From Membranipora membranacea (lineage: Eukaryota > Bryozoa > Gymnolaemata > Cheilostomatida > Membraniporidae), in NCBI GenBank assembly GCA_914767715.1, contig OU612066.1, forward strand, positions 22,542,283 to 22,606,282: 64,000 nt of DNA, read 5' to 3'. Position 1 is the stretch's first letter, and every line of letters begins with the position of its first letter. The notes under the pieces were generated by a model. That model was not told the DNA's origin and searched no databases. It saw only the letters and a program-made list of their open reading frames with translations. Both the position numbers and the translations under genes were made by a program. Positions 1 through 11,071 of the stretch are shown piece by piece.

Positions 1-47
1 TCAATCCGCCAATAATATTGCCACTTGCGAAGATGTGAATATCTATG

Positions 48-400
48 TTGTAGATTATAGGCATGGAGCCAGGCCTACAACTATAGTGAAACTCCTGAGA
101 CTGCGAAGAAAGGAAAAGCTATGATGTAAATTATAGGCATTGAAGCCAGGCTTACAACTATAGTCAAACCTCTGCGACTGCGAAGAATGGAAAAGCTATG
201 ATGTAAATTATAGGCATTCGAGCCAGGCTTACAACTATAGTCAACCACCCTTTGTGCTCAACGGAGTAATTACCAGTGGAATTATCCTGCAAGCCACCAC
301 TCTAACAATTATAGGCACTAGGCCAGGCTGTTAATAGTGATATACCAAGATGAAAGAGACTGAATTATAGACACTAGGTCAGGCTCAGTCCTCAATGTTA
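48..400. repeat. Decayed tandem repeat, ~76-bp period
   Basis: The core ATTATAGGCA followed by GAGCCAGGC and ACAACTATAG recurs at about 54, 130 and 207, with two shorter, more diverged copies near 310 and 363. The first three copies share the whole spacer, including the GACTGCGAAGAA and AAAAGCTATGATGT blocks. It looks like the edge of a minisatellite that may continue left of the window. The rest of 400-692 shows no gene. Confidence 0.8.
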
Positions 401-692
401 CTTGGGACAATTTAGTTATATATACAACTTATTATGTTAATAACAGTTTATTGCTCTCACAATTCAACCATCCACAATGAAGTCTGATAACTAAATCATG
501 AAGCACAAAGCCACAGACGCTCCTTTTATAGGCGCATTGGAAAAACTGTCCTAAATGCACTTGAAACTGTCCTAAATGCACTTAGGCGAAATAACCGTGG
601 TTTTGTAAAAACATATGACAATACGGGTTTACACACTATTATAAGGAAACTGGTTATTTTAGCGTTTAAAGTTTTTATCATTATAAATACAA

Positions 693-700
693 AACATAAC
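693..700. repeat. Target-site duplication, left copy
   Basis: AACATAAC lies directly before the left terminal inverted repeat and is repeated exactly at 5499-5506 directly after the right one, which fixes both ends of the transposon and shows an 8-bp staggered insertion. Confidence 0.9.
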
Positions 701-1040
701 GGAAGAGCTTGTTAGCCACATAGCAGGGTAGGTCGAGGCGCAGATTGCTAGTAGAGGCGTGGCTTGCTGCTCTTGTTTTATTGGCTACTTATTGTATACA
801 AACATTGTGAAAGCACATGGTTTTATCAGAATTGTGTATATTATTATGATGTCTTATACTTACAAACACTCTTTATATGCTTATGATATATGTCTATGTA
901 ATAGCACATATAAATTCTGATATTGCCATTGACATGTGCTCAGTTCTGTAGAAACATCCTATATTTTGCAACATGTGTACTACTAAAACATTTCCAACAT
1001 TCCAGCTAGTGTTAGACTTTATTTCAGAAGAGCAGGAAAG
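701..1040 (+). repeat. Left terminal inverted repeat
   Basis: Starts GGAAGAGCTTGTTAGCCACA and ends AGAGCAGGAAAG. It pairs along its full length with 5159-5498. The last part appears to be used as coding sequence: an acceptor-like TTCCAG at 1000-1005 precedes an open frame. Confidence 0.92.
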
Positions 1041-4000
1041 CCAAGGGACTACCTTCACAAATGACCACACAGCGAAGCAACTGAAAACACCACTTAGTGA
1101 GCTGAATTTTGGTGGGTAGCTTATTATACATCCTAGCCTTATTCAAAACTGGTGTTTGGGGATGTCGAATATTCTTAACATTTTGCAGCCTCATTTCTTT
1201 TCATTTAAGCAGCGACAAGTGCTACCTTACTTGCATTTAATAATAAAACACAACGCTCGATGGTGCTGTCACAAACAAGGAAGAAACCACTGCAGTTGAA
1301 TGATGGGAACAAATACTGCAGATATATTCAACTGAGAGTTCACATTTACCGTATTTGAAAATATGTTCTGTGTGTCTATTTTAGATCCTTTTGACTTTAG
1401 CAAACACCAACTGCGCTTTGATAATTGTGGGAGAGCCTTAGTGAATGTGTCTTCTGCGATCATGCATTGTTTATATGGAAAAGATCATCATACTGCTCAT
1501 AAGAGAAAGGAAAAACAAAGGCGATCGGTAAGCTTACTATCACGTTCAAATATTTACCATGCCTAACCAAGAGGCTTGTCTACCCAGAAGTGTGCTACTC
1601 AGAAAAAAACTTCTCGGGAATATTTTTCAGTTTTGCAAGAGATTGGAATTTGAATTGATACGATAATACTATCAGAGGTTCCTGACGATTTAATTCAACC
1701 ATAGATTTGCATTAAACCTCTCGCACATCATGGCTGTGTAATTCCCCATTGATGTTTGCAAGTTGGTCGGCCCACTTATTTACTGAGTGATCAGCACCTA
1801 CATATTTACTCACCGTGAAATAAAATTATTAAAAAACTTGCAATTTGATTTTGGATCCTTGATACCTATGCTGCATCACCTAGACATAATTGTGACTGGT
1901 TAGTTAACAAGCATCAATAGTAAATGAGCCGGAGAACAATTGTAGGAGATAATCTGTCATATCCATTATTAACAAACACTGGAACTCCCCTTAGCCCATT
2001 ACAATTCTCTGTTTACACTAATTTAGATTAAAACATATACAGACGACATAACTATCATCGAATACCAGCCGACACCTGTATCATAGGATTAGTCAATAGT
2101 AATACAATGCAATAATTTACGGTTGAAAACTGGTAAAACTAGAAATAAAAACCAATCTTTCTACAATATGACTGCATAAGATAAATTGAAGTCAACTTGG
2201 CATTTCAATATTATGTTAGTTCAGATTGACATGGATCAAGATCATCCAGTGGTCAAGAAAACTCGGATGAGTACTCAGAATACTAAAAAGCTTGGATGTC
2301 CTGCTGCAATCAAAATATCCCGCTGCGTCATTTTTCAAGGCTTTGTTGTGAGTATCCCTAATGATTCGTTTAGCTTTTTACTGTTTCTATGCTGTTGTAA
2401 TGTTGAAAACCTCACTTGATCTTTGCAAACAAACTAGACTTACTCACTGTATTGCTGTTGTAATGTTCCACAGAAGTGACAACCTCAATATTGTACACCT
2501 CCAATGGAGTGAAAATTGTACGGGAAATTGCATTAAAATGTATGTACACATGTGTGTATGTTGTGAGAAACCCAGTTACATTATCTTTGTTTCGGTCAAC
2601 TTTTTATTACCAATATCTCGTCTTACTGTAAATTTTCGCGAACATGGCTTTTTTTATCTGCATTTGACAATTGCAGCTCACCCAGGATAAGTCTAATAAA
2701 CATCAGCGAGTGAAACTAGCTACAGATCTGAAAGCTACAAGGTCAGAAGATATATGTTGGAGTGAGGAGTTCACCGTGTTAATTCCATCTGAGGAGGTCC
2801 ACAAACCATACCATTATACTGGAAAGGTATGGTCGTCCTGATGAATAATTAATCTTTAGCTACACAAGCTTTGTGGGTAAACTACATAGAGTTATTATAT
2901 ATAGAGTATATATAGAGTACATAATATACATATTATATATAGAGTATATGATAACTCTATGGTAGATTATGATTGCCATGTAATATAACAGGCATAATAT
3001 AATATAACATAATAATAATATAACAGGCCCATAGTTCTAGGGGAGGCAGGGAGGCTAAGCCTCCCTGAGAATGTTAAATGCTAAAAATGCAACAATTGAA
3101 AATTCTATGTCGGAGTCAGCTCATTTTGGACTTTCATCTACTTTTTCTATTCCTCAACATCTTTCGAGGCTAGTGATACATCACGCTCTGAAGGATTATC
3201 GTCTCCTCTACCATATTTTCAAAACTACGGCCCTGGTATTATCTTAAGGTAATTCCTTGTGGGGTTATGCAGGGTCATCACGTCATTACATGTTCTTAAA
3301 TCATATCTCTTTTCTAACAGGAAAACCCAGCCTACCAGCCTATAGACCAACGAGTCAAAGAAAAGCTGAGGGATTTAATGACACATTCGACACTAGTTGA
3401 TGCTACCAGTATACAGCAGCAGCTAAGAGACTATGTCCAGACACGGCTCTTCACCAGGGAAACAGCCCCTCCTACTTCTAACAAGAAGTTATATCCCAGC
3501 TATCAGATAATATACAACCACATGTACACAGCTCTAGCCGAGACACTGTAAGTTTGTTTTTTTACCAGAAGATTCATCAAAGTTTTAATGCCTCTACTAT
3601 AATAGTTTAACACACCACCCATTATTGTTGTCTCTGGTTTTCAATATCCACAACTTATAATTAATCATTTTTTATCTGATAAAAGACAACACATGTATGA
3701 TTGACTCTTTATTAATAAGTCAAATCCCCAAAATAGTCAATATATTTTTGTTCAACATAATCGCATCTCCAAAAATACCTGATGATCTTAAGCCTGATGA
3801 CTACTAAGCAGCATCATTCCGGCAACAGTAATGAAGCATTTCCAACCCATGATAAAAACTTCCCAATTAACATATAAGTTTTTAATACATTATTTCTTCT
3901 TCCTGTAGGCCTAGAGAAAACACCTGCGAGCAGGATCTATGTAAAGCTGCTGATGGTACAGAAACAATGTAACAGCCATGACTGTGGCCTGCATGCTGTT

Positions 4001-4647
4001 GCTAACTTGGTCGAAGTTTTGTTTGGTGGAGACCCGCAGGAATCGAGCTACGACCAACTTTCAATGAGACAGCACCTACACGACTGTCTGGCTCAGGGTC
4101 GTTTTAGTGTATTTCCTAAAGTTGATGTTGCCATGCCTCGCTGTAGAAGAACATCCAAAGTAACATGGTATCGGGTATGTAGGATCATTAACACCACAAG
4201 CACTCCCTTTCGGTTTTCTCAAAAAATGCCATATTTTAGATCTATAAACCTTCAACAATAATATAATAAAAGTTACTAGTCCAATAAATATAAAAAAGTA
4301 GCTCACATTTGTGAATATTTTGGTAAAGATAACTTGAGCTAGACATTCTTCGATAAAAATTTGTAATTTAACCTATTATGAAAGAAAATGTATGAACAGT
4401 ACATAGATGTTTAGTACATATATTATACTCATGCAAAATTTTATTTATATTCTAGGTCTACTGCACCTGCCGACTAACGTTTAATCGTTTTGGACAGGAT
4501 ACGGATGATATGATTGAGTGTGAGGAGTGCAAGGAATGGTTCCACAGGGGGTGCGTCCACATTCCCTGGACAGCCTTTGAGCCCCTCACAAACGAAGTGA
4601 CCAACTTCAGGTGTAGAAGATGCCGGGGAGGGGCATTCTTGATTTAG
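1006..4647 (+). CDS. Transposon-borne CARF-like/Ulp1-like/PHD protein (partial)
   Basis: Spliced gene inside the MULE-like element. Exons I can place with consistent phases: 1006-1111, 1385-1527, 2225-2347, 2677-2826, 3321-3547, then about 3909-4174 and 4456-4647 (stop TAG). The third exon carries TKKLGCPAAIKI, and the fifth PIDQRVKEKLRDL with a YPSYQIIYNHMY-type tail, both typical of the CARF (ALS2CR8) family. The sixth carries QKQCNSHDCGLHAVANL, the Gln and catalytic-Cys segment of Ulp1/C48 SUMO-type proteases. The last is a PHD finger (CTC, CEEC, WFHRGC, CRRC ligands). Phase does not match between exons 5 and 6, and the His/Asp part of the protease is not visible, so an exon is missed or deleted. 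The start codon is not found; the first exon begins inside the left terminal repeat. Likely nuclear and DNA- or chromatin-binding (inference). Confidence 0.75.
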
Positions 4648-5158
4648 TATCAATACTTTTCTCTCTTTGCACCAATTTAATTATTAATTGACCACTTAAT
4701 TCTTGTGCCTTAAATTTTTTAACACATTTGACTACTCAGACAGTAAATAAATGTTGGTTGTAAATATGTGGTTTCCGTGCTGGCATGTTTAGAGTTATCA
4801 AAGTTATGATTTTAACTCATGTAATTTACTGAATTCTTTTAATATTTAGCTTCATAATTGTTACGAGGGTGAAACATCATGTCTTTTACTCTTTATTGTA
4901 TGTATCAGCTTATCAATTACAAATAAATGTCTTTATCAACCTAAAGATATTTGAATGTATACATAAATATTTATATTTATTATATTGTAAAATCATAGTC
5001 TGACCTCCTCAAATTCAATGATGCCGGTGGTTAACAAACATATCATTGTTGTGTTCATGTTGAAGATTATTCTAAGCTTTGCCACAATACCTACAAAGAA
5101 CAGCAGACAAGTTGTCAGAATTCATGTGCGCCATTACATAGACATACATCATAAGCAA

Positions 5159-5498
5159 CTTTCCTGCTCTTCTGAAATAAAGTCTAACACTAGCTGGAAT
5201 GTTGGAAATGTTTTAGTAGTACACATGTTGCAAAATATAGGATGTTTCTACAGAACTGAGCACATGTCAATGGCAATATCAGAATTTATATGTGCTATTA
5301 CATAGACATATATCATAAGCATATAAAGAGTGTTTGTAAGTATAAGACATCATAATAATATATACAATTCTGATAAAACCATGTGCTTTCACAATGTTTG
5401 TATACAATAAGTAGCCAATAAAACAAGAGCAGCAAGCCACGCCTCTACTAGCAATCTGCGCCTCGACCTACCCTGCTATGTGGCTAACAAGCTCTTCC
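5159..5498 (-). repeat. Right terminal inverted repeat
   Basis: Reverse complement of 701-1040, starting CTTTCCTGCTCTTC and ending AGCTCTTCC, followed at once by the second AACATAAC. Confidence 0.92.
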
Positions 5499-5506
5499 AA
5501 CATAAC
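5499..5506. repeat. Target-site duplication, right copy
   Basis: AACATAAC, identical to 693-700. Confidence 0.9.
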
Positions 5507-6643
5507 AAGAATATTATTCATTAGAGAGGGAGCAACAAAAGGTAAATATACAACAATTCTGTGAAACTATCATTAGCGTGCTATTGAGAGATAACTAACT
5601 CAACTGGAAGTGGCTGAACAGCTAGGAGGCGGTCAACTCTGAGTCTACTCGTTGCTTGGTCTGAGCAATTTGAGGGAGTTCATTAGATCATTTGTTAGTC
5701 TGAGACTCACTGATCACAGGCCCCTGGAATGTAGTCCCAGGGGCCCAATTCACTGACTGATATCTATTCTATTGTTGTAGCAAGCTAGTGTTACGTGTAT
5801 CTCAATCATTCTATCTTATTACATATATGATATGATAGATGGAATAGTAGATTCTTGTATGGATGTATATAAAACATTAAATTGAAAGTAATTAATGAGT
5901 AGTGATGCTGGATCACCACATGACAAAACGTAATTGGCTTGTTGTGCATATGACCTCCCTCCTGTTCTTCCTGGAGGAGAGGGAGCTCATTGGTTGTGCA
6001 AATAAGTAAGAATGAACCGCCTCCGTATTCACCAAAAAAACACGCCCAGTTGGTGTGGGTACCCCTAGGCCTATATATATGATATATATATAGGCCTGCA
6101 TATATATTTGTCGCTTCTCACCGCTCCGCACCTATTTTTCATACGCTATTTTCTCACCAAACGAGCGCATGTTTGGCAATTGACCACCTTAATGGGACAC
6201 GTAATATCTGGACTGGCCCCACCAGATTCAACCCTAGCTATGTATTCGCAACGTGGTATGCGGATATTGTTTGGGTGATGAGTAAACAGGGACTCCATGG
6301 TGCGGTGTGGACTGTGAATAGTAGGCCCATGAGAGAAATTGCCCTCATCATCGTCGGTATACTAATATGCAAGCCTGTACCGTCACTACTATATGGCAAT
6401 GGTCACGGAACAGTTATTTCTTTCATTACCCTTATTATATCATCCTTGAATCAATCTCAGGTTCTGAACTGATTTAATGTGACAGTCTGTTAGGTACCCT
6501 GTGGAAAGATAAATCTTGTGGAGTCCTTCGATTTCTGTCTTCTCCTGCACCATTCAACAACTATATTATACCGAGCCATGTTTCATCTCCTGTAGATGGC
6601 GTTGGCTTTTGGTAAGGTAGTGAGTTGAACACTGGAGGCTCGT
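5507..6643. other. Gene-free stretch with two hairpins
   Basis: No exon with family support is seen. It holds a GC-rich hairpin (GGCCCCTGG, 9-base loop, CCAGGGGCC) at 5719-5745 and a 31-bp near-perfect palindrome AGGCCTATATATAT/ATATATATAGGCCT at 6067-6097. An open frame at 6173-6472 has no recognisable domain and no supporting splice context. Confidence 0.6.
6067..6097. repeat. AT-rich perfect palindrome
   Basis: Two 14-bp arms, AGGCCTATATATAT and its exact reverse complement, are separated by three bases; able to form a cruciform. Confidence 0.85.
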
Positions 6644-8032
6644 ATGTCTAATCTAGCGGTGCCTGCAGCCAGCACTAGTATACAGTACAGCAGCTCTATG
6701 GCTAATAACCACAGTCCCTCAGCTCTAAGAGATGACTGGCCTAAGCCTCACTTTAATATGGATAAGACGATGGAGATTCTCGATCATGATAATCTGGAGA
6801 TGAGGAAAGAGATGAGAGAATTCTTACGTGATCCTGTCTTCACTCCAAAGTAAGACTTCAGGGGTAAAAGGTTTCAAACTCTGACTAGGAGCTGCAGCAG
6901 AGAGATTTAGTTGCACTGTGTAGTTACATATTGTCTGTCTTTTATAATATTTGATCATTTGCAGGAGTAAAGTTTACATTGGAGGTTAAAGAGCATCTTT
7001 GCACTAGTAAGAATTAACGAAATTTAGTCGTCTTCATAAAAGTTAAAATAAAGTTCAAAACAGTTAAAATAATGTTTCGCTGATACGTACTCATCCAGGA
7101 TATGCGATCAAAATATAAATTATGTTTGAATATTAATATTCTGTATATAAACTCCATTATATATAAATTCTTCAATCACTATATAATTATATAATTTTAT
7201 GATTCAGATACATCTCATCACTATATAATGTTACTATGTAGATACTTCATATCACTGATAATATTATTATGTAGATATAAAATTCCACTAGAAGAGGAGA
7301 GGGAGGTAGCCTTACAAAGACTACAGAGAATCTGTGATGGCGGATTTATCTCTGTACTCAACTTTAATGACAATCCTCGTAAAATATTTGCTGCTCACGA
7401 GCTGGCAGCTGTGGTCGCCTCAGCTATGGCTACAAAGAGGACTGTCCAGTTTAATCTGTTTGGTAGGTACAACAGAGCGGTGGTTATACAGCTGTGACTG
7501 GGCGCTTTATATCCCAGTCTGATGATTATCATATTTTGTGTTTGTTATGTCAGAAGGTTAGTGAGTTTTTTGCTTGCTGGCCAAGTATGAGAACTATCAC
7601 CATGCATTCCAAAATAAAATCACTTACAGAGAAATTCATTCATCGCTTGCTTTCACAACTAGCAAACTAAGCAAACAGTTAATACATTAGCTTTCTGTTG
7701 TCAGCATGACAAGCACTGCACAGCCTTTGTCATGTAATGCTGTAATGGGATTCACTGCCCTTTTACTGTTAGTATCACAGAACCTGTTGCTGAATGAGGG
7801 AGATCAACTTGGGATAATCGACTCATGAATTGAGGCGCAAGCATTGAATATTTCATGCCATGACCAGAATCTGTTTTTTTCGCACATCTCTTGCTCATAT
7901 CATACCACACCATCTCATTGTGACCTTTCTTCTATATATTATTGCCAACTTCATATGATCTGTACCCAATTAACTCCCTCACAGTTCATTGCTGTATCAT
8001 TATCATATACTAATAACTCATATTATCTAATA

Positions 8033-8107
8033 GGAGGTAGATCAGATGGTTAGAGTGCCGTCCCTTCAGCATGAAAATGTTGAAGGTCGTGGGTTCAAAT
8101 CCCACTG
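8033..8107 (+). mobile_element. tRNA-derived SINE head
   Basis: A tRNA-like sequence in an intron of the acyl-CoA oxidase-type gene. It has an A-box-like GTAGATCAGATGGTTAG, a pairable anticodon-arm region (TTCAGCA/TGTTGAA) and a perfect T-arm GTGGGTTCAAATCCCAC containing the B box. The acceptor stem does not close, so a functional tRNA is unlikely. About 140 bp of GC-richer sequence follows (to about 8250) and is probably the SINE body. No poly-A tail or target duplication was identified. Confidence 0.6.
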
Positions 8108-10133
8108 CAGTCTATTGACTATTGGGGTTTGGTTGGCCCGCAGGTGTGCTCCCACCTGCCTGCAAACAGAGAGCAAATGGGCACAGATATTGCAGCCTAG
8201 CCCCTAAGGCGACTGGTATTTTGACGCCGATACTCCGGGACGTGGCGTGTGATATGACATTTGATTTTGCCATTTTAATCAACCATTTTTTATCTGAATA
8301 TAACAGGGGTACAGTGTTAAAGCTTGGTACAGAGAGACATCAAAGTAAACTCCTCAAGGGAATCGATACTCTGGAGGATGTCGGCTGTTTCGGTCTGATC
8401 GAGTTAGGATACGGTAGGCAAAACTAAAACTAGATTTTAATAACATATGCTGCAAATTGCTACTCTATGGATGAAAATCTTTTCTAATCCTGTAAATTGT
8501 TACGGCACCTCAATTACTAGTTACCCAAGTAATTTTCTGTAGTCCATTACCAAGCTTCTAAACATTTATATCCTCAAAGCTTCAATCATTCCAAACTTGA
8601 GTAATGCTGATTGTATCAATTTGTGCTAAAGTTTGTCACTTGATGTACAAGCAAGCCTCATATCCTGAGTCAGCACCTGGACTTTAATTGATAAGTGATG
8701 TACAATGGCACGCTATAGATTTGGAGTTGCCTCCTACTTGAGTAACTCTAACGAGTCCACTTCTTCTTTATCTAATAATCAGGTAATAATGCAGTGGAGA
8801 TGGAGACTACAGCTATATATGATAGAAGACATCAGAGTGGATAATAAACAGTCCTACCACTGTGTCTCAAAAATACTGGATCACTAACGGAGCTGTACAT
8901 ACTAAACATTGTGTGGTATTCGCCAGGTGTGTACCTCTACTTCTGAATAATATACTGGTCTATATATCAGAAACGTGTTAATTCTCCGGTTACAAGTGAC
9001 ATCAGTTTAATAAACCACAGGGTGGGTATCAATATGTTTTGTGAACTGAACACCTCAGTGATAGTTTGTATATAAATTATCAGTGATTCTATTTATAGCA
9101 TAATTTAATTGGATCACGGATATCCACAAATATTTTACCTTAATGTTGACCATGTCTTTTTTGGATATCCGTAATACTACGTTGGAAGCTGATTTAATTC
9201 TGATGTTATCCAGGGGGGGGAGCCTCATCAAATACCTTGCCAAACTTTAATGATCAGAATTGATTAAGTACATCACTCTGTTATCTGATTTGTTATATTA
9301 CAGTGTATTTTCTCCCACCATTCTGTATGATTATTGTTTGATATTATGATAGATTGATGGTAAATGGTAAAGACAATGGTATACATTGTGTGGCAGTCCT
9401 AGTCAGAGATGGACAACTTAAAACTATGCCGGGTAGGTCACTCCCCCCCCTCTCCTCTAACTTTTGCTCCAATTATAGGATCACTATTCATGTTGATAAT
9501 GGATATATTCTATCTAGATGAAGTTTGGAAACATTTAAACGTTAGTTTACTTAAATTATCCCGAGCTATATGGTAAAAGTATATGGGTTCTGAGATGAGG
9601 TGGATGTATAGTAAATATAGGAGACAAAATCTTTAAGGGACCACTTTGCATTCATGTATAGTTCCTCTTTAGGACAAGGAGACATTTTTTGTATTGAATT
9701 CATTTATTTATATATGATTCATATTTTAAGGTGCGAGAGTGGAGGATATGGGTTATAAGATGCAGCTTAATGGAGTAGATAACGCTAAACTCATACTTGA
9801 CAATGTCCTAGTACAAAGAGAGAATCTGCTCAATAAGTTCTCCGATGTAGATGAGAATGGTGTATTCTCTTCTCCTATAGCTGGAGGTCGCGCCAGGTAA
9901 GAGCAGATACTACTATTAACTCACAGGTCGACTGTAACCAGAAAATAGTGTTATATTTTATCCCAATATGTTATATAAATATATACTTTATTATTGCCGG
10001 TCATTAAACAGTTGCCGATGTTATAATTTATTGACGATCCCTCACACTATAAATTGTGCTGACACTTAATTCTCAGAGTAGTTTATTTTGAGATAGAGAG
10101 AGAGACAGCGTTACTCTGATATCCCTGTATTAT

Positions 10134-10236
10134 TGATATATTATTGATATTATGTTGTATATATTATATTATATTACATATATTACATATTATATTTTTG
10201 ATTATTGAATTATTGATGTATTATTGATATATTACA
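10134..10236. repeat. AT-rich simple repeat in intron
   Basis: Runs of TATTATTGATAT and ATATTACATAT-type repeats in an intron of the acyl-CoA oxidase-type gene. Confidence 0.8.
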
Positions 10237-10800
10237 CCCTCTGCTGACAGCTGAGCTAATCTGTATAATGATGACTTACTTAGTTATCTCCCCCTTGTAG
10301 GTTCCTGACAGTAGCTGATCAGCTTTTATCAGGATGTATATGTTTAGCTTCTATGTCTCAATGTGTGGCTAAGGCAGCATTAGCTATAGCTATGAGATAC
10401 ACTGCTACAAGATTTACTGTTGGACCTACAGGAAAATCAGACTACTGTAAGTGTCCACATATAGGTCAAAGAAACTTGAGTTTTTTCTCGTGAGTCCTAA
10501 ATTGCGATTCAACACAATTTACCTAAAGCTTCTCATAAGTAAATAGTACTGACTCCTCAATATAGTGGTAATGTCGGGTATCATAAATGGACAAATATCC
10601 AGCATGAAACCTGTTAATCAGATCCCTTCAAAGGTTCAGATTCTTCATAAAACTATGAGTTTAATTGTTATTTGTTGTGACCTTTATTTTCATTCCATGC
10701 ATACAGCCAAGCACTGAAAATAAATGATTCCTATTATTTTGCGATGTCACTGTCTTGGGTTTTTAGGGCTGAGAGTTGTTGTAGCTTGCACATCATATTG

Positions 10801-10846
10801 GAGTTGTCCTCTCTCTGAGGTTTTAGTTCAGAGAGAGTAACTCAAA
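10801..10846. repeat. Short hairpin of the GAGTTGTCCTCTC type
   Basis: GAGTTGTCCTCTCTCTGA pairs with TCAGAGAGAGTAACTC across a short loop. It is one member of a dispersed family of short hairpins in this window (see findings). Confidence 0.7.
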
Positions 10847-10854
10847 ATGTACTC

Positions 10855-10944
10855 ATCATTATGGCTCAACTGATTAGAAATATATCAAAAATGAATTGAG
10901 CCATGTGATCATTATGAATAAATCGATTGAGCTATAATGATCAC
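10855..10944. repeat. Nested small inverted repeats
   Basis: ATGGCTCAA (10861-10869) pairs with TTGAGCCAT (10896-10904), and GTGATCATTAT (10905-10915) pairs with ATAATGATCAC (10934-10944). They end 35 bp before the last good acyl-CoA oxidase exon. Confidence 0.65.
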
Positions 10945-11071
10945 ACATCCCACGATGTTGACATTCCTTGTTGTTACAGCAATCTTACATTACCAGCTTC
11001 AGCAGAGAGCCCTATTACCTCTGCTAGCCAGGACTTATGCTCTTAACTTTGGACTGGATAGAAGAATCAAG

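Larger units (their letters stand above)
701..5498 (+). mobile_element. MULE-like DNA transposon with 340-bp inverted termini
   Basis: A 4.8-kb element bounded by near-perfect 340-bp inverted repeats (701-1040 and 5159-5498) and an 8-bp duplication. Very long terminal repeats with 8-10-bp target duplications, and Ulp1-type protease cargo, are known for Mutator-like elements, so that is the preferred class; the KDZ and hAT superfamilies also make 8-bp duplications, but hAT termini are short. No DDE transposase is recognisable inside: the only gene encodes CARF-like, Ulp1-like and PHD domains. It may therefore be a non-autonomous or gene-carrying (Pack-MULE-like) element. The arms differ at very few positions, so insertion looks recent. 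Classification is inference; the termini and target duplication are seen directly. Confidence 0.85.
6644..11071 (+). pseudogene. Peroxisomal acyl-CoA oxidase-type gene, frameshifted and C-terminally incomplete
   Basis: Acyl-CoA oxidases carry out the first, FAD-dependent, H2O2-forming step of peroxisomal beta-oxidation. Exons: 6644-6849, 7275-7462, about 8309-8413, 8783-8926, 9353-9432, 9731-9896, 10301-10446, 10980-11071; phases mostly agree. Family motifs in order: [132 protein letters not shown]. The exon at 8783 needs a one-base shift near 8839 (stop codons follow HQS, then the frame resumes at IINSPTTV). The C-terminal domain with CGGxGY and the catalytic Glu is not found downstream; only a doubtful remnant (DDKLVDPEIRRSS) lies at about 11596-11640. 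I judge it a truncated pseudogene, unless the frameshift is a sequencing error and the last exons were displaced. Confidence 0.8.

Noticed and set aside
701-5498. Assignment of the long-TIR element to hAT or KDZ
   Set aside because: 8-bp duplication fits, but 340-bp arms do not fit hAT, and no KDZ or hAT transposase motif is present. MULE-like is preferred, with caution.
6173-6472. 99-codon open frame upstream of the acyl-CoA oxidase-type gene
   Set aside because: No recognisable family motif, no duplicate to test conservation and no clear splice links. Left as non-coding.
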